Source: Mesostigma viride
Lineage: Eukaryota; Streptophyta; Mesostigmatophyceae; Mesostigmatales; Mesostigmataceae
DNA length: 64,000 nucleotides
Direction of reading: 5' to 3'
NCBI GenBank assembly: GCA_009746045.1
Contig: RPFO01000240.1
Coordinates: 567,501 to 631,500, forward strand
Position 1 is the first letter of the stretch, and every line of letters starts with the position of its first letter. Below the pieces are notes generated by a model, which saw only the letters and a list, made by a program, of their open reading frames with translations, searched no databases and was not told the DNA's origin. Shown in pieces: positions 48,867-59,249 of this stretch. The position numbers and the translations under genes are program-made.

Positions 48867-49487
48867 AGTTGTGAGAGAGTGAATGCCCTGAATTCCGCCA
48901 TGGTTCTTGCAGGAATGTTGCCTTTATTATTAAGAATAAGGAACACAGACGTAAGTCACGTCACTTCCAAGACTGCACGCAGCACAGACGACAGGGTCGC
49001 AGTGCCAAGAGAACGTGCACGCAAGAACTAGCGTCCCGGTGCTACCAAGTCACACATATAGGTTTGCTAGGGACGCGTCCAAGTAATCAGCTGCACTGTC
49101 ACAGCTGAACTGTCAATCAATTGATTACACAGACTCTGGCACGCCTTTGGCGCGCAGATCTATCAATTGTCCATACGGCTAGTCCTGTGGACCTATCCGT
49201 ACGCTGCTCAGCATCAATTGTCTCATAGGTCCTGGCGCGCTACAGCACGCCTACCTATCAATTGACCATCAAGTCCTGTACAAGTCCTGTCAACGTCCTG
49301 CGGACTATCAAAGTGACACTTGTACATCCTGTGTCCGTACGCGCCCACAGTGGCGCGCCGGGTACTGTCGGCACAGCCTAGGAAACGTCATAACTTTTAC
49401 GTTCCTTAACCAAATGAGGCGTTCAAGGTGCCGTTGGAAAGAGCGTAACAATCTCTATCCATCTAACGTAAATCCTTTACGTTAACT
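48867..49487 (-). repeat. Element C 5' LTR
   Basis: 621 bp. The 5' end in element direction is a perfect 9-bp hairpin with a 3-base loop (49464-49484). Confidence 0.95.
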
Positions 49488-49600
49488 CATCAAGACCAAA
49501 TAATAGTCCCCCTCCTCCAAATGCATGACATCCCCCACTTAGTAGGGTCACTTGGTGGGTTTTGGCGCAAAACTGGGATAGGTACTGAGCGCGCCAAGCC
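49488..49600 (-). pseudogene. Element A: integrase N-terminal remnant
   Basis: Minus strand. G-D-V-M-H-L-E-E-G-D-Y-Y-L-V-L-M matches the first-aspartate region of copia integrase in B and C, and upstream of it C-A-K-T-H-Q sits where C has its C-x-C finger. C is inserted just after this stretch. The reading is broken and fades upstream. It shows that A continued beyond C. Confidence 0.7.
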
Positions 49601-51264
49601 CCTGGGGTCGACAGGGGTCAACCGTACCTGGAAAATATGAGGCGACGAAAAGTACCTACAATAGCAAGAACATCGCAATGCAATCGAGTGTTTTGTCGAG
49701 TGGCGGCTATGGGGTCGTGCCAGTTCCGAGGCTTGCCTGAATGTTATAGGGCATTATTTTGCCCCGGACGAAGACAGCATTTTAGATCGTCATCTAGTGA
49801 TTTCGAAGAATCATGCTATTCTTCACGTGCAGGTGCTTTGTATATGTCGAAAATTTTGTTCATGAACGGATTTTGGCATTGTTGAAGAAAATCTGAGAGC
49901 TACGTAGATCGCATGATAGGTCAGTTTGCAGTTCGGTTTTACAATTTCTTTTTCCGCCCAGGCGCTGCGGATATCGCGAGTATGGGTTATGGTACGCTTC
50001 TGGGCTTATGGGCGACATGGGGAGAAGAGGGACCTAAGCAGTTGCATGCGTCAAAGAGTCTCTATTTCTTCGTCGTGATGTCGCAGTCGCGCCTGGCGAA
50101 AACCAGGGCGAGCGCGAGCCATATTTTTCTTTTGCCGCAAGGCTGGGTGCTTCACACGCGTCACCGTCCTTTAATATATATTTCTTGAGCTGGCCCGCGC
50201 AGCTGGCGGCCTGGGCGCACGTCAAGAACAAGGATCCGACTGTCATTCTCAACCGCATCGTTCTAAGTAAGCGTGTTAAGCGTATTGTAACCTATAACTC
50301 CCGCAGACGTGATAATTTCGGTTGCTTTCAATGCTTAACTTCGTGGTTTTGATTACGTTTATGTCCGGGGAATAACGGAAGTTTGCTGGGTAATGCTTTC
50401 TTTTCCCGTTGCGTCACTGAAAAGGTAAACGGCCTTGCGTTATCAAAACAGCAGCAAGTAGAAGTTGCTGTGCTTGATTGCGATGTGGTAGTTTGATTCA
50501 ACACATATACTGCCTTGTTGCTGAGAAGCTTTTCAAGGCTTGCTGGTATGTTGCCCATATGTTTCTAATGCTTCAACTCATGTCCAAGTGATCAAGACTG
50601 GCTTAGAAACTTGAGCTTGTCATGTTTACATTGTGCTTGTGTTACAACTTGTGCCTCTTTGCAGTATATGTTTCATATAGAACGTAAAGGTTCAACATCA
50701 TGGTTTAGCACCGTGGTGGCAGCCGAGCCTCTACTAACGATCATGGACCTAACCTTGGCAAGTATTTGCATCATATTTCACTCTTTGGACTGAGCTAGCT
50801 TTACACCTGCTGTTTGGCCTCCACCATGGTCGACCCTGGCTGCCAGTTACATTTTGTGCCCCCCCCTGGCAGGCTGCAGGGTCTAGGACTGCGAGGGTGT
50901 AACATAGACATGTTGTGGGCACCCTGGGTGCATTTTCAGGACCAGCCATGACCTGGCCATGCCTTCTTTCTTGGCATATTGTTGACTTGAGTGCTATTTG
51001 GTCACTCGCGTAGCGACCCCCCTGCATTCATAAATCGTAAACAATTATACAATAAGCATATTTCATGGATGTTAAGCATTGCTACTCTTGAACATATCAT
51101 AAATGAACATGGTTCCATACCGTACCCATGGATGTGTTGACATGTGTTAGTTATTACAAATGGTATCCATGCTTAAAAATGTCCTCATTTGAGGACATTT
51201 TCTTGGTGATTAGACACTTAACCGCTTAGCCATGTAGCGACTAGGTCAGGAAAGGCCTATGATA
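49601..51264. other. Unassigned interval
   Basis: About 1.66 kb with only short random-looking open frames. It may hold decayed 5' parts of element A or host intergenic DNA. No LTR end, gag knuckle or target duplication is visible. The only clear structure is the palindrome at 51176-51201. Confidence 0.4.
51176..51201. repeat. 26-bp near-perfect palindrome
   Basis: Arms AAAATGTCCTCA and TGAGGACATTTT around TT, in AT-rich sequence about 60 bases before the first recognisable codons of element G. Confidence 0.8.
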
Positions 51265-52865
51265 ATATAGTCCCTCTAGGACCTCCCCTTCTCTTTGGCA
51301 ATGCGGTAGGAGACCTCTTTAAACCTGTTATAGATACTTCTGTAGCGATGCCTACCTCTGATCTTGAACGCCTTATTAGTAGATTTACTGCCACTGAGCC
51401 GGAAGCTTTAGCTGCCATCGCCGCCCATCCCCAACAGTTAGGCAAATACCCCTGTAAATTTGTAGGTGGGTTTTTATATGTGCAGATAACAGATTCTCCC
51501 CCTCAATGGCGCCTGTATGTCCCTCCTATCTATCGCTCCTCCTTGCTTTTTGAGTTGCATGATTTAGCTGCTCACCAGGGCGGTAAACGGGTACGGGATC
51601 TAGTAACCCGTTCTTACTACTGGCCTTCCCTTTTAAAAGATGTAGATGAGTATGCTAGGACCTGCCAATCTTGTCAGGAAATGAAAACTAACAATGTAGG
51701 ACAGATAGCCGAGCCTAGGACCCTTCCTGACCCCATCATGCCGTGGGATTCCATTATGATGGATTTTGTAGGACCTTTTAGAAAGAATATCAGATAAGGG
51801 TAACGCTCAGATCCTTGTGTTTGTAGATCGCTTTACGCGTATGTGCCATCTCGTGCCTTGTCCTTTGGAACTCACCGCACGCGATTGTGCACGCCTATAC
51901 CTTAATAATGTTTATAGATACCATGGTTTGAGTAGGCAGTTTATTTCTGATAAAGATAAGTTACTTACCTCTGATTTTTGGCAGCAGTTCTTCGCTGCTA
52001 TCGGTACCAAGGTCACCTTCAGTACTGGGCCTACCACTCCTCCTCTTCTCATTTAGTAGAACGTCTGAATAGGGTAGTTGAAGAAGCTCTGCGGCACTAT
52101 GTGAATGGTTCTGGGAGTGATTGGGAGGATTACCTATGTCTGGTAGAGTTTTCCCTTAACAATTGCCCTCAGGCTGCACATGGCTATACGCCTTTCTTCC
52201 TAGATACAGGTAGACAACCTCTTACCCCTACCTCTCTCTTAGCTAGTCCTTTAAGGGACAAGGATGATGTGTCCCGGTATACCGTAGAAGGTGTGCAGGC
52301 GTTATTAGATAGGATGAAGAATGCACACGACAACGCTATTGCAGGGTACCATAGGGCGCAGGCCAAGTACCTTGCTAGGTTGCGTGCCTCACTAGATAGA
52401 AGAGCACCTGAGATAGAAATAGGAGATTTAGTCTTAGTAGAAGGCCCTCGAGTTGGCCGATTTGCTCACAAGTTCGAGGCTGAACTTAAAGTGAAACTCA
52501 GGCCCGCCTTCTTAGGACCCTTCCGTGTGTTGTCTAGAGTAGGTAATTTCTTGTATGAGATAGATATCCCTACCTCTTGGCAAACCCATTCGCGCACCTT
52601 TCATAGAAGCCAGCTGAAGCTTTATCACCAAAGCACGTTCGCTGGTAGAGAATTAGCCCCTGCCCCTTTAGAGCATAATCCTGATACTGGTGAGGTAGAA
52701 GACGAGGTAGAGAGTATCGTGGCCCACAGAGACATTAGAAGAGGCCGTGGTACTCAACGCCAGATGTATGCTCGTAGCGAGGTAGATAAAGTCTGGTACA
52801 CGGAGAGTGAGTTAGATGGTTGTAGTCGCCTGTTGCAGGACTACAAAACACTGCACCAGCTATAG
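51265..52865 (+). pseudogene. Element G: integrase with chromodomain
   Basis: Linker with S-R-F-T-A-T-E-P-E and H-P-Q-Q-L-G-K-Y-P (same as D's linker), then the zinc finger H-D-L-A-A-H-Q-G and C-Q-S-C, core M-M-D-F-V-G-P-F, S-D-K-D-K-L-L and H-L-V-E-R-L-N-R, the G-Y-T-P-F-F-L-D-T-G-R block and a chromodomain-like end (V-E-S-I-V-A-H-R-D-I, then R-L-L-Q-D-Y-K). It is close to D's integrase but uses T/A-richer codons, so it is another family and not a copy of D. The reading has a few breaks. Confidence 0.88.
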
Positions 52866-52941
52866 CTGTAGACCTTCTCCTCTCTCATATCATGCCTGCT
52901 GTCCTCGGGTGGTTGGTTGTCCCCTCCCCTCCGCAGCTATC

Positions 52942-54993
52942 ATGGCGGAACCTACCCCTCCGACGGAGACCTTGCCGCCTACCCCTGATCCAGAGTTCTA
53001 CTGTGAGGTCCTTCCGGGCCGGTGGGTCTCCCGTTCCAGCTACCCGGGTGGCCCATTTCATCCTGCCCTTCATGCTAATCATGCGGCCTTGGTCCGGGCC
53101 GCCCTCTTTGGGGTCTCCTGGTTCGGGCCAGACCCCAATGAACCGCAGCAGTTGGTTGTTCATGGGTTTGACGACGCTGGGCACTGTCTTTTGGAGTGTG
53201 GGTCCCGGTGCCCTGCCTTGGGGCAAATAGACGCCATTCTTCAGTGCCCTAGGATTTTCTCATATCTGTCTACCCCGGTGGGCCGCTCCTGCCTCCGGGA
53301 TGTTTTCCCTTGGCTTCCGGCCGAGGGCGAAGCCGAGACAGATGACCACCCCTGTGACCTCCTGCGGGCGGTCGAATTTATGGAGATTGCGGATCAGTCG
53401 GCGGGGATGTTAGCACATGGCGATCCTTCCCCTGTGGATGCACCGGTAGAGTCGCAGTACACGCCGGAGTATTCGGCCTCAGTCGCAGCGTCCTCCTCCT
53501 CCGTGTCGGCGCCTTCTCCTGTTCCCTCCTCACCGCGGTCGACCCAGCGCGTGTCGGCGGATCCGACGCCTACCCTTCCGGGCGTGGAGCGAGAGCCTGA
53601 CCCCCTTGCGGCTACTGTTTCTGCAATGCAGGCCCAGATCCAGTCCTTAGCTTCGGCATTCGGGGCCTTTGAACATGGCGTCCCAGTCGCCTGCTTCAGT
53701 TGCGCCAGGTGTGGCGTCTGTTGCTGCTGTGCCACCTACCCCTCCGGTTGCCTCGGCGACTACGGCTTCGCCTGCGCCCCAGTGCGAGCCCGCGGTCGCT
53801 GTGGTTTCGTCTGCTGTTGTGGCTCCTACGCCTCCTGGCAGCTGCCTCCGCGCCTGTGACCGCTGTACCTGCGCCGTCGCGCGAGTCTTCTGCCCCTGCG
53901 GTCGCGCCTGCCGTCGCTGCTTCCGAGCCTCCACGAGCTCCGTCGCAGCCATCGCGGGGCTTCTGTGGCGATACGAGTGGGCTTCCCAGGCTCTGGGAGG
54001 GTGGTCCCCCGCAGCGGATTCCAGTGCCAGACTGGAGCCTGGATGGTAGCCAGTTTTATGGCAAGGTGCCTGTCCCCACGGGCCCCATTTTCAACATGTG
54101 GCCTGAGGGTGCGCCTCCACCTGAGACCAGGGTGCCAGCTGCGGTGGCGGGTCCATCGCGGTCTCCTTCTGCAGCGGGTCCGTCGCGGCCACCTGTGACG
54201 CCGGCGCCCTCTGCGCCTGTGCAGGATCCTACCCCTGTTTCGGTTCCGGCCCCTTCAGCTCCGCGCTCTTAATTGGCTGCGGTTGTTAGGGCCAGCGGCA
54301 TTGATCATCGCGCCCTCCGCGCTTCCGACTCCTTGAGGGAGTTGTCCCAGGGTGACCGGGATCGGGCCCCCTCTGTGGTGCATGCTACGCCGGAGTCGCG
54401 AGATTCGCCAGTTCCTGGGTACGGTATGTCTGCGATCGCCTGTCGGCAGTGCGACCTGCCGCGCGTCGCTGCCGAGCTGGCTATTTCGCCCATGTCCTAT
54501 GGGTTCTCCCAGGTGTGTCGGGCGCCGCGTGACCGTAACCTACCCATTCAGATACTGATCGGCCTCCGTGTGACATGGTTGTTTTAGCAGATCCTGTGTT
54601 CCAGGGTGAGATCCTGGTTCGGCGAGTCCTGTATCGTTGGGCGAGGCGACACAACGACTTGGACACCTACGGTGGTTACCAGTGGGCTTACCCTCCGCCT
54701 CTGGGCATTATGGCCTCAGATGCCCTTAGGGTCGAGTACCCTGCGGCGCCTGGTGCTACGTATGGCGCGGTTCTCTTGCAGCCCCTCCTGGAGTGGGATG
54801 CCCGCCGTCCAGCGCCCCTCCCGGTCCAGGGCCTGGACTCCCGTGGCCATCCTCCCCCTCGGGCTAGCGACTATCTAGAGACGTTCGGGTCGCGACAGTG
54901 CGCTCGTCGGTGGCGCTCACGTGAGATTCGGCACATCAGGTTGTGGCCGGCTAATGTGGAGCCTCTGCTAGATCTGTTCTTCCCGACGGGTTT
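52942..54993 (+). pseudogene. Element G: post-integrase coding region, unknown function
   Basis: Open stretches in changing frames. The first (52942-53859) starts M-A-E-P-T-P-P and has a compact 130-residue part with Cys and Trp positions (W-V-S-R-S-S-Y, F-G-P-D-P-N-E-P, C-L-L-E-C-G-S-R-C), then a Ser/Pro tract. Later parts are Pro/Ala-rich, then about 140 residues (54575-54993) with R-W-A-R-R-H-N-D-L, A-Y-P-P-P-L-G and R-R-W-R-S-R-E-I. Its position equals D's post-integrase region, and both have a Pro-rich middle and a Y-P-x-P segment. No family recognised. H cuts it at 54994. Broken, with about three breaks. Confidence 0.5.
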
Positions 54994-55645
54994 AGTTAGC
55001 ATTTTGGGCAACCAATATGCTAAGTGGATGCAGTTTGGAAAGACCTTTCCAACGCCGTGCTGACCGCCTGAAACAGACAAGGGACAAGAAAGATATCAAG
55101 TCCCGAAGTCCTAGCCATCCGTGGCCGACTAGGGTGCAGTCCTCTGGTATAGTGGACAGGACACGTGGCAGGCCGTGCCTGCACAGGCTTAGCCTGTCTA
55201 TCACGTGACTGTGGTCCACGTAGACCAGGGGGAGCAGCAGCCTGTGACTGGTAGGGTACTGGAGCTGGCACAGGGCTGCAAGGATACTAGACCTTGCAGG
55301 CTTGTGACAGGTCCTGTACTTCCTAGGTTGCAGAGCCTAGGCAAATCCAGTACGTCCTGGCTCTGCACTGATGCCAGTGGACGTTGTGGATTTGCTTGCA
55401 CGCCTGCACGTGCCTCGTCATGCCGATGGGAACGAGGACCAACACAAAGGATATAGCTTGGTCATGGGGGATGACCAGCTATCTCGGAAAGCACGAACCG
55501 TGGCCGGTGCCACCTTGGTCGTGGAAGTGCCCACAGTGGTCGTGGCCTGGTGCATGGATTTAAGGTTGCTGCCTTGCAACATTGGCTATTAAAGCCGTGC
55601 TGTGAAAGACCAAGAGCTCACATACGTGGGGAGCTCTTTCTAACT
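54994..55645 (+). repeat. Element H 5' LTR
   Basis: Shares long blocks with B's LTR (for example CGCCGTGCTGACCGCCTG, then ACAGACAAGGGAC, then GGACAGGACACGTGGCAGG). Its 5' end is a hairpin with 11-bp arms, one mismatch (54997-55007, 55012-55022). Confidence 0.85.
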
Positions 55646-55656
55646 CGTATTATTGT
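55646..55656 (+). other. Element H candidate primer site
   Basis: CGTATTATTGT directly after the LTR, as in B (CGTATTATTG) and C (CGTATTACTC). Confidence 0.5.
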
Positions 55657-55671
55657 CTCCTTTCCATCTTC

Positions 55672-56611
55672 ATGTCCAACGTGCCGACGGAACGGGCCAT
55701 TGAGCCTTCGCAAAGCCAAAGCTCGCAGCCGCAGCTTCGGGTAGGAGCCCCGGAGCGAACACGACCTTTTCATCCCTACGCTCATCCGAGCACCGCATCG
55801 ACCTTTGTCCAGGCGGCGTACCTGGCGAGGGGGCTGGCGAAGAAAGGTTGGGTGGCAGTTTGTGGAACTGCAGCAGGGCCGGCGGCGAGCGACCCCATTG
55901 TGATGCAAATTGAGGCTTCGACAGCTCCCGGCGAATTGTCGCGAGAGGCCGTCGAAAAGTTTGTGTCGCTGAGGGACGAGCTGTCCTCGACGATTTACGG
56001 TCTGGAGGTGGCTCACCAGGGCGGGCACGTGACCGTGCAGCAGCTGGATTTGGCGCGGGAGGCACTGGGCCAGATAGTGGCCATTGGATTGGGGGCAGCG
56101 CGGCTGTTCAACCATCAGGTGGCAACTTCTGTGCTGGGCGCGGGAGTTGAAGTCCCGGACGTGATCAGGCAAGCGCAGGCGCGCGAGGTCGACAACCCCT
56201 GGTCGTCGGCAGAAGTGGTTTCCCAGACGTGCGAACACCTCGTGAACATTCTTTTGCAGGAGTCACGGGGCAACGCCGATCGGTGGGTAATAACCACACG
56301 GCCATTTGGGATGTGGTCAACACTCGACACACCGCGGGCGGCGGAACCAGAAGCACACGATCCAGTGGTCGAGGTCATCACGGGTCGGGAGGTAACGCCA
56401 GAAGATTTCCATTACCAATTCGTTGATCAACCAGAGGGGATCATCGAACGTTCATCTCAGCAGATAGACGAAGGCGACGGTACCGTAGAAGGGTACGCTG
56501 CACGACGTCGTGCTGAGCTGCACGTCCCGCAAGAGCCCAAACACGACTACGGTGGTCGTGGGGCCTGCAACGACAAGCGGGGTGGTGGGACGCGGTGGGT
56601 GAGGAGCCTTG
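55672..56611 (+). CDS. Element H: pre-gag ORF of unknown family (3' end cut)
   Basis: About 313 codons from M-S-N-V-P-T-E-R, 27 bases after the LTR, running without a stop to the element I boundary. Pro/Ser-rich start, then F-V-Q-A-A-Y-L-A-R-G-L-A, the helical middle L-D-L-A-R-E-A-L-G-Q-I-V-A-I-G-L-G, R-L-F-N-H-Q-V-A, W-V-I-T-T-R-P-F-G and T-P-E-D-F-H-Y-Q-F-V-D. It aligns along its length with B's ORF. Because H and B are different copies with diverged LTRs but a preserved protein, this ORF is likely under selection. Function unknown. Confidence 0.8.
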
Positions 56612-57184
56612 TGTTACGTCGCGTAACTTTTGTTGTTGTTACGGACGTAAATTAGGTCCTTTGTGCCTCAGCCATTTCGAGACAGTCCGTTGACTTTCTT
56701 AAGCTTACGTGTAGTTAGGACCTTTTTGGCCGGTTGGTGCCGGGCCTTGTGACGTGGCAATCGTACAGTATGGTGGCTTGGTGCAGTCGCGCCGCGCTGC
56801 GTACTTTAGTAGTGGTCCTTTATCCTCCGTTTGAACCTTGTGGACATGCGTTGGTCCTGTAGGCGAGGGTCGGTGTCGGCCCGAGCATACACGCATGTCG
56901 GCGATCATTTATGCAGCGGTTGTCCTTCGTGAATCGCACTCGGCGTGTATTATGGAATTGTAATACATCGTTTTGGGTCGTGAATTTACCAGTGTTTACT
57001 TCGTAGTGTCCCGGCATTATTTGGTATATGGCGTACAGTAACCGCATGTATCGGAATGCATTGAGAGCAGAGTCGTCGCGTCCTAGGTCTTATAGCCAAT
57101 ACAGCTCCTCATCGCTAGGTACCCTCACTAGTTTAGGTAAGGTTAGGCGCGGGGTTTGGGATCGAGTAGAGCCTGGGCGTAACA
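56612..57184 (+). repeat. Element I 5' LTR
   Basis: Called from ends TGTTACG/CGTAACA, the terminal hairpin GTTACG-TCG-CGTAAC (56613-56627) and the primer site one base after. No second copy is in the window, so the boundaries are inferred. Confidence 0.75.
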
Positions 57185-57197
57185 ATGGTAGCGGAGG
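57185..57197 (+). other. Element I primer-binding site
   Basis: One spacer base, then TGGTAGCGGAGG, of the CGGAGG type seen in D, LARD1 and LARD2. The following leader to 57711 is non-coding. Confidence 0.7.
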
Positions 57198-57711
57198 TTT
57201 AGGTAGACGCGACGAAGCTCCCTTGCAGCACTATACGCCAGAGGCCTTCCGCGGCCAGGGCACAGAAGAAGACATCCTCTTGACAGGTAAGGGGCGGGTC
57301 GCCTGCAAGCTAGGGGGGTAGTGCTGCCCGATCCGGGACACGCCCTGCTTAGAAGTTAGACCTGCTCAAAGCGGATAACTCCTCACGTAGATAGTTTCTT
57401 TTCCTCTTCCTTCTGTGTGTGCATTTCCTTGCTGGGTGCTGTTTGACGTTAGATAGTGGGTTGGCCGGTTCCGTTGTGCCGGTTAGCGAGACGATTAGCG
57501 TCTCGGAAGACTCCACCTCTTTTCCGTGCTTGCTGCTGCGTTTCTTTAGTTGATTTCTCGTGCAGAGCCTTGAGCCGCCTGCTCACATACAAACCGGTGC
57601 TGGCTTCCTCGTCTACTTTCTGGATTCTGCTTTCAGATCCGGCAACGACAGCCGAGCCTACACCTACTGTAAAGTCTAGTCCCTCAGAGTCACCTAAACA
57701 AGGTACGTACC

Positions 57712-58143
57712 ATGCAGGGTGCTGGGCGCCAGCGTTTTTCTAACCGTCCTCGTTCCAGTTCCTCTAGTAATAATAGCCGTGCTAAATACTATGCGGTCAT
57801 CACCTCTTCTTGGTCTTGTATTTTCCTTTCTTGGGCTGATGCCCGTTCCGTGATTAATAATTCCTCTGTTCCTGTTCTTAGATATAGGAAGTTTCACCTC
57901 TTTGAAGAAGCACAACAGTTTTGCCTTTGGTATAGTCAAACCGACATAGGACTCCATTCTCGCCCTACACGTCCTCCTCCTGAAATTCCCACTGCAAATA
58001 TTTCTCCTCCTCATATCCCTGACAGCTTCCTTACTCCTTTACCTTCTCCTACCCGTGAACGTGGGTCTTCTTCCTCCTCTATTGAAACCCCTCTTACCGT
58101 GGAGTTTGGTTCCTTGTCAATCACCGTGACCAAGAAGGAGTGA
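57712..58143 (+). CDS. Element I: small pre-gag ORF with RNase H1 hybrid-binding-like (Cauli_VI) domain
   Basis: 143 codons from M-Q-G-A-G-R-Q. A basic Ser/Asn-rich start leads at about 25-75 to K-Y-Y-A-V-I, then C-I-F-L-S-W-A-D-A, then Y-R-K-F-H-L-F-E-E-A-Q-Q-F: the Y-A-V / S-W / F-x-x-x-x-E-A pattern of the RNase H1 N-terminal domain. The rest is Pro/Ser/Thr-rich. D's ORF at 36048 has the same domain in the same place with little identity outside the pattern residues. That supports a conserved function in this lineage. Whether it binds hybrid or aids translation is open. Confidence 0.75.
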   Translation: MQGAGRQRFSNRPRSSSSSNNSRAKYYAVITSSWSCIFLSWADARSVINNSSVPVLRYRKFHLFEEAQQFCLWYSQTDIGLHSRPTRPPPEIPTANISPPHIPDSFLTPLPSPTRERGSSSSSIETPLTVEFGSLSITVTKKE

Positions 58144-58383
58144 GCTAGATTGTTCTTTCCTTTTTCCTTGCTAAAGTGGATGCCACTTCCCTTTGTTTTT
58201 TGGTCATGCCCCATTTGACCTGAATTTATTTTCTTTTTGACCTGATTTTCTTTTATCCTTGATCTGATTTTATTTTAGTTGTGGTCAGATTTTTGTTCGG
58301 TCCTTGACCAGATTTTTGTCTTATCCTTGTTCAGCTTTTTAACTTTTCCTCGTCCAGTGTATTTCTTCCTTTGCACCTCAAAC
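58144..58383 (+). other. Element I pyrimidine-rich spacer before gag
   Basis: About 240 bases, T-rich, with a TGACC-TGATTTT / TGACCAGATTTTTGTC-like phrase repeated about five times (58215-58320). No ORF. It could be a translation or splicing region between the small ORF and gag. Confidence 0.55.
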
Positions 58384-59249
58384 ATGTCCTCTCAACCGTC
58401 TCTTGGTGGGGGTATGTCTCCCATTAACCAACGTTCCTCAGGTGTTACTCCTGGTGTTAATCCTGGTACTCCTCAGTTGGCAATGGGTAATAGACGTGAT
58501 TCCTTGGACACTGTCCATCACTTGACTCCTCCGCCTCAGAGTGTACGTTCTGACAGTACTCCCTCTACTCCGTCCTTTCACCGTTCACCTATTATTCCTC
58601 CTCCTACGTTTGAGGCGCGTACTAGGGCTAATGCCCCATCCTCTGCTATTCCTCCTGGTACTAAAGTGCTGGGAATCCCTCTGTGTCTGTACCCTCTCAG
58701 GCTCCTCAGGTGTCAGCCCCTCGTGGTGTACGTAGTCTCGCTCCTGTGGGCCCTACTGGGTATCCTACTGCCATTCCTACACATCCTCCTGCTTCCTGGG
58801 CATACCCTGATACGGCCTATGAAGCAGCCCAATTCCCCTCGCGTGTAGCAGAATTAGAGATTAATCAGGATTTTAGCACCATGCCTCTCCATGATAAAAA
58901 CTATGATCATTTTTCCTATTCCACAATGAGAGAAGCCTATACTGTTCCTCACACCTCGGGTCACCAACCTGACTCTGTGGCGCCCTCACGTCCTCTTCCT
59001 AAGACCTATCCTGCTCCTCATAATTGGTTACTGCCTGAGTATGTGCCTGTGGAAAAGAGTGGACCTATGGATAAAACTGATCCTTCTCGTGCATCTAAGC
59101 CCCCTCCCCTTCCCACCTTTACTAGTGTGCCTAAGTTAGATACCAGTTCCACTCCTCAGCAGTTTTTCACCTTCCTTATGCTCCTCACTCAGCAGACGGC
59201 CTCCTGGGAACAGTATTATAGGTGGAAACTTCCTGATGTTGTTCTTGTC
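58384..59249 (+). pseudogene. Element I: Gag, N-terminal part
   Basis: Starts M-S-S-Q-P-S-L-G-G-G (58384). Ser/Pro/Thr-rich for about 140 residues, then L-P-T-F-T-S-V-P-K-L-D and W-E-Q-Y-Y-R-W-K-L-P-D-V, which corresponds to the start of the gag core in D. Insert K begins here; the rest of the core is at 60552. About one other break. Confidence 0.75.

Larger units (their letters stand above)
38669..49487 (-). mobile_element. Element C: Ty1/copia-type LTR retrotransposon with nested element F
   Basis: 621-bp LTRs, target duplication CATCA (38664-38668, 49488-49492), LTR ends AGTTAACG...CACAACT on the minus strand. The order is LTR, pre-gag ORF, gag, [F], integrase, protease, RT, RNase H, 3' untranslated region, LTR. 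LTRs show about one difference by eye, so it is young. Apart from F (2.9 kb, between gag and pol) its frames look whole. Net length without F would be about 7.9 kb, like element B. Confidence 0.95.
51265..54993 (+). mobile_element. Element G: 3' part of a Ty3/gypsy chromovirus
   Basis: Plus strand. It contains the linker before integrase, integrase with chromodomain and post-integrase coding, matching D block by block. Gag, protease, RT and both LTRs are absent here; the left edge is not marked by a target duplication that I can find. Element H cuts the right side. Broken, with several breaks. Confidence 0.85.
54994..56611 (+). mobile_element. Element H: 5' end of a copia element of B's family
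   Basis: A 652-bp LTR (AGTTAGC...CTAACT) closely resembling B's, then CGTATTA and an ORF homologous to B's pre-gag ORF. No gag, pol or 3' LTR follows within the window because element I begins at 56612. Five bases before H are GGTTT; no partner is seen in the window. Confidence 0.85.

Noticed and set aside
49601-51264. Host gene exons in the unassigned interval
   Set aside because: Open frames are all short (under about 92 codons), without conserved-looking peptides or paired splice signals that I could support.
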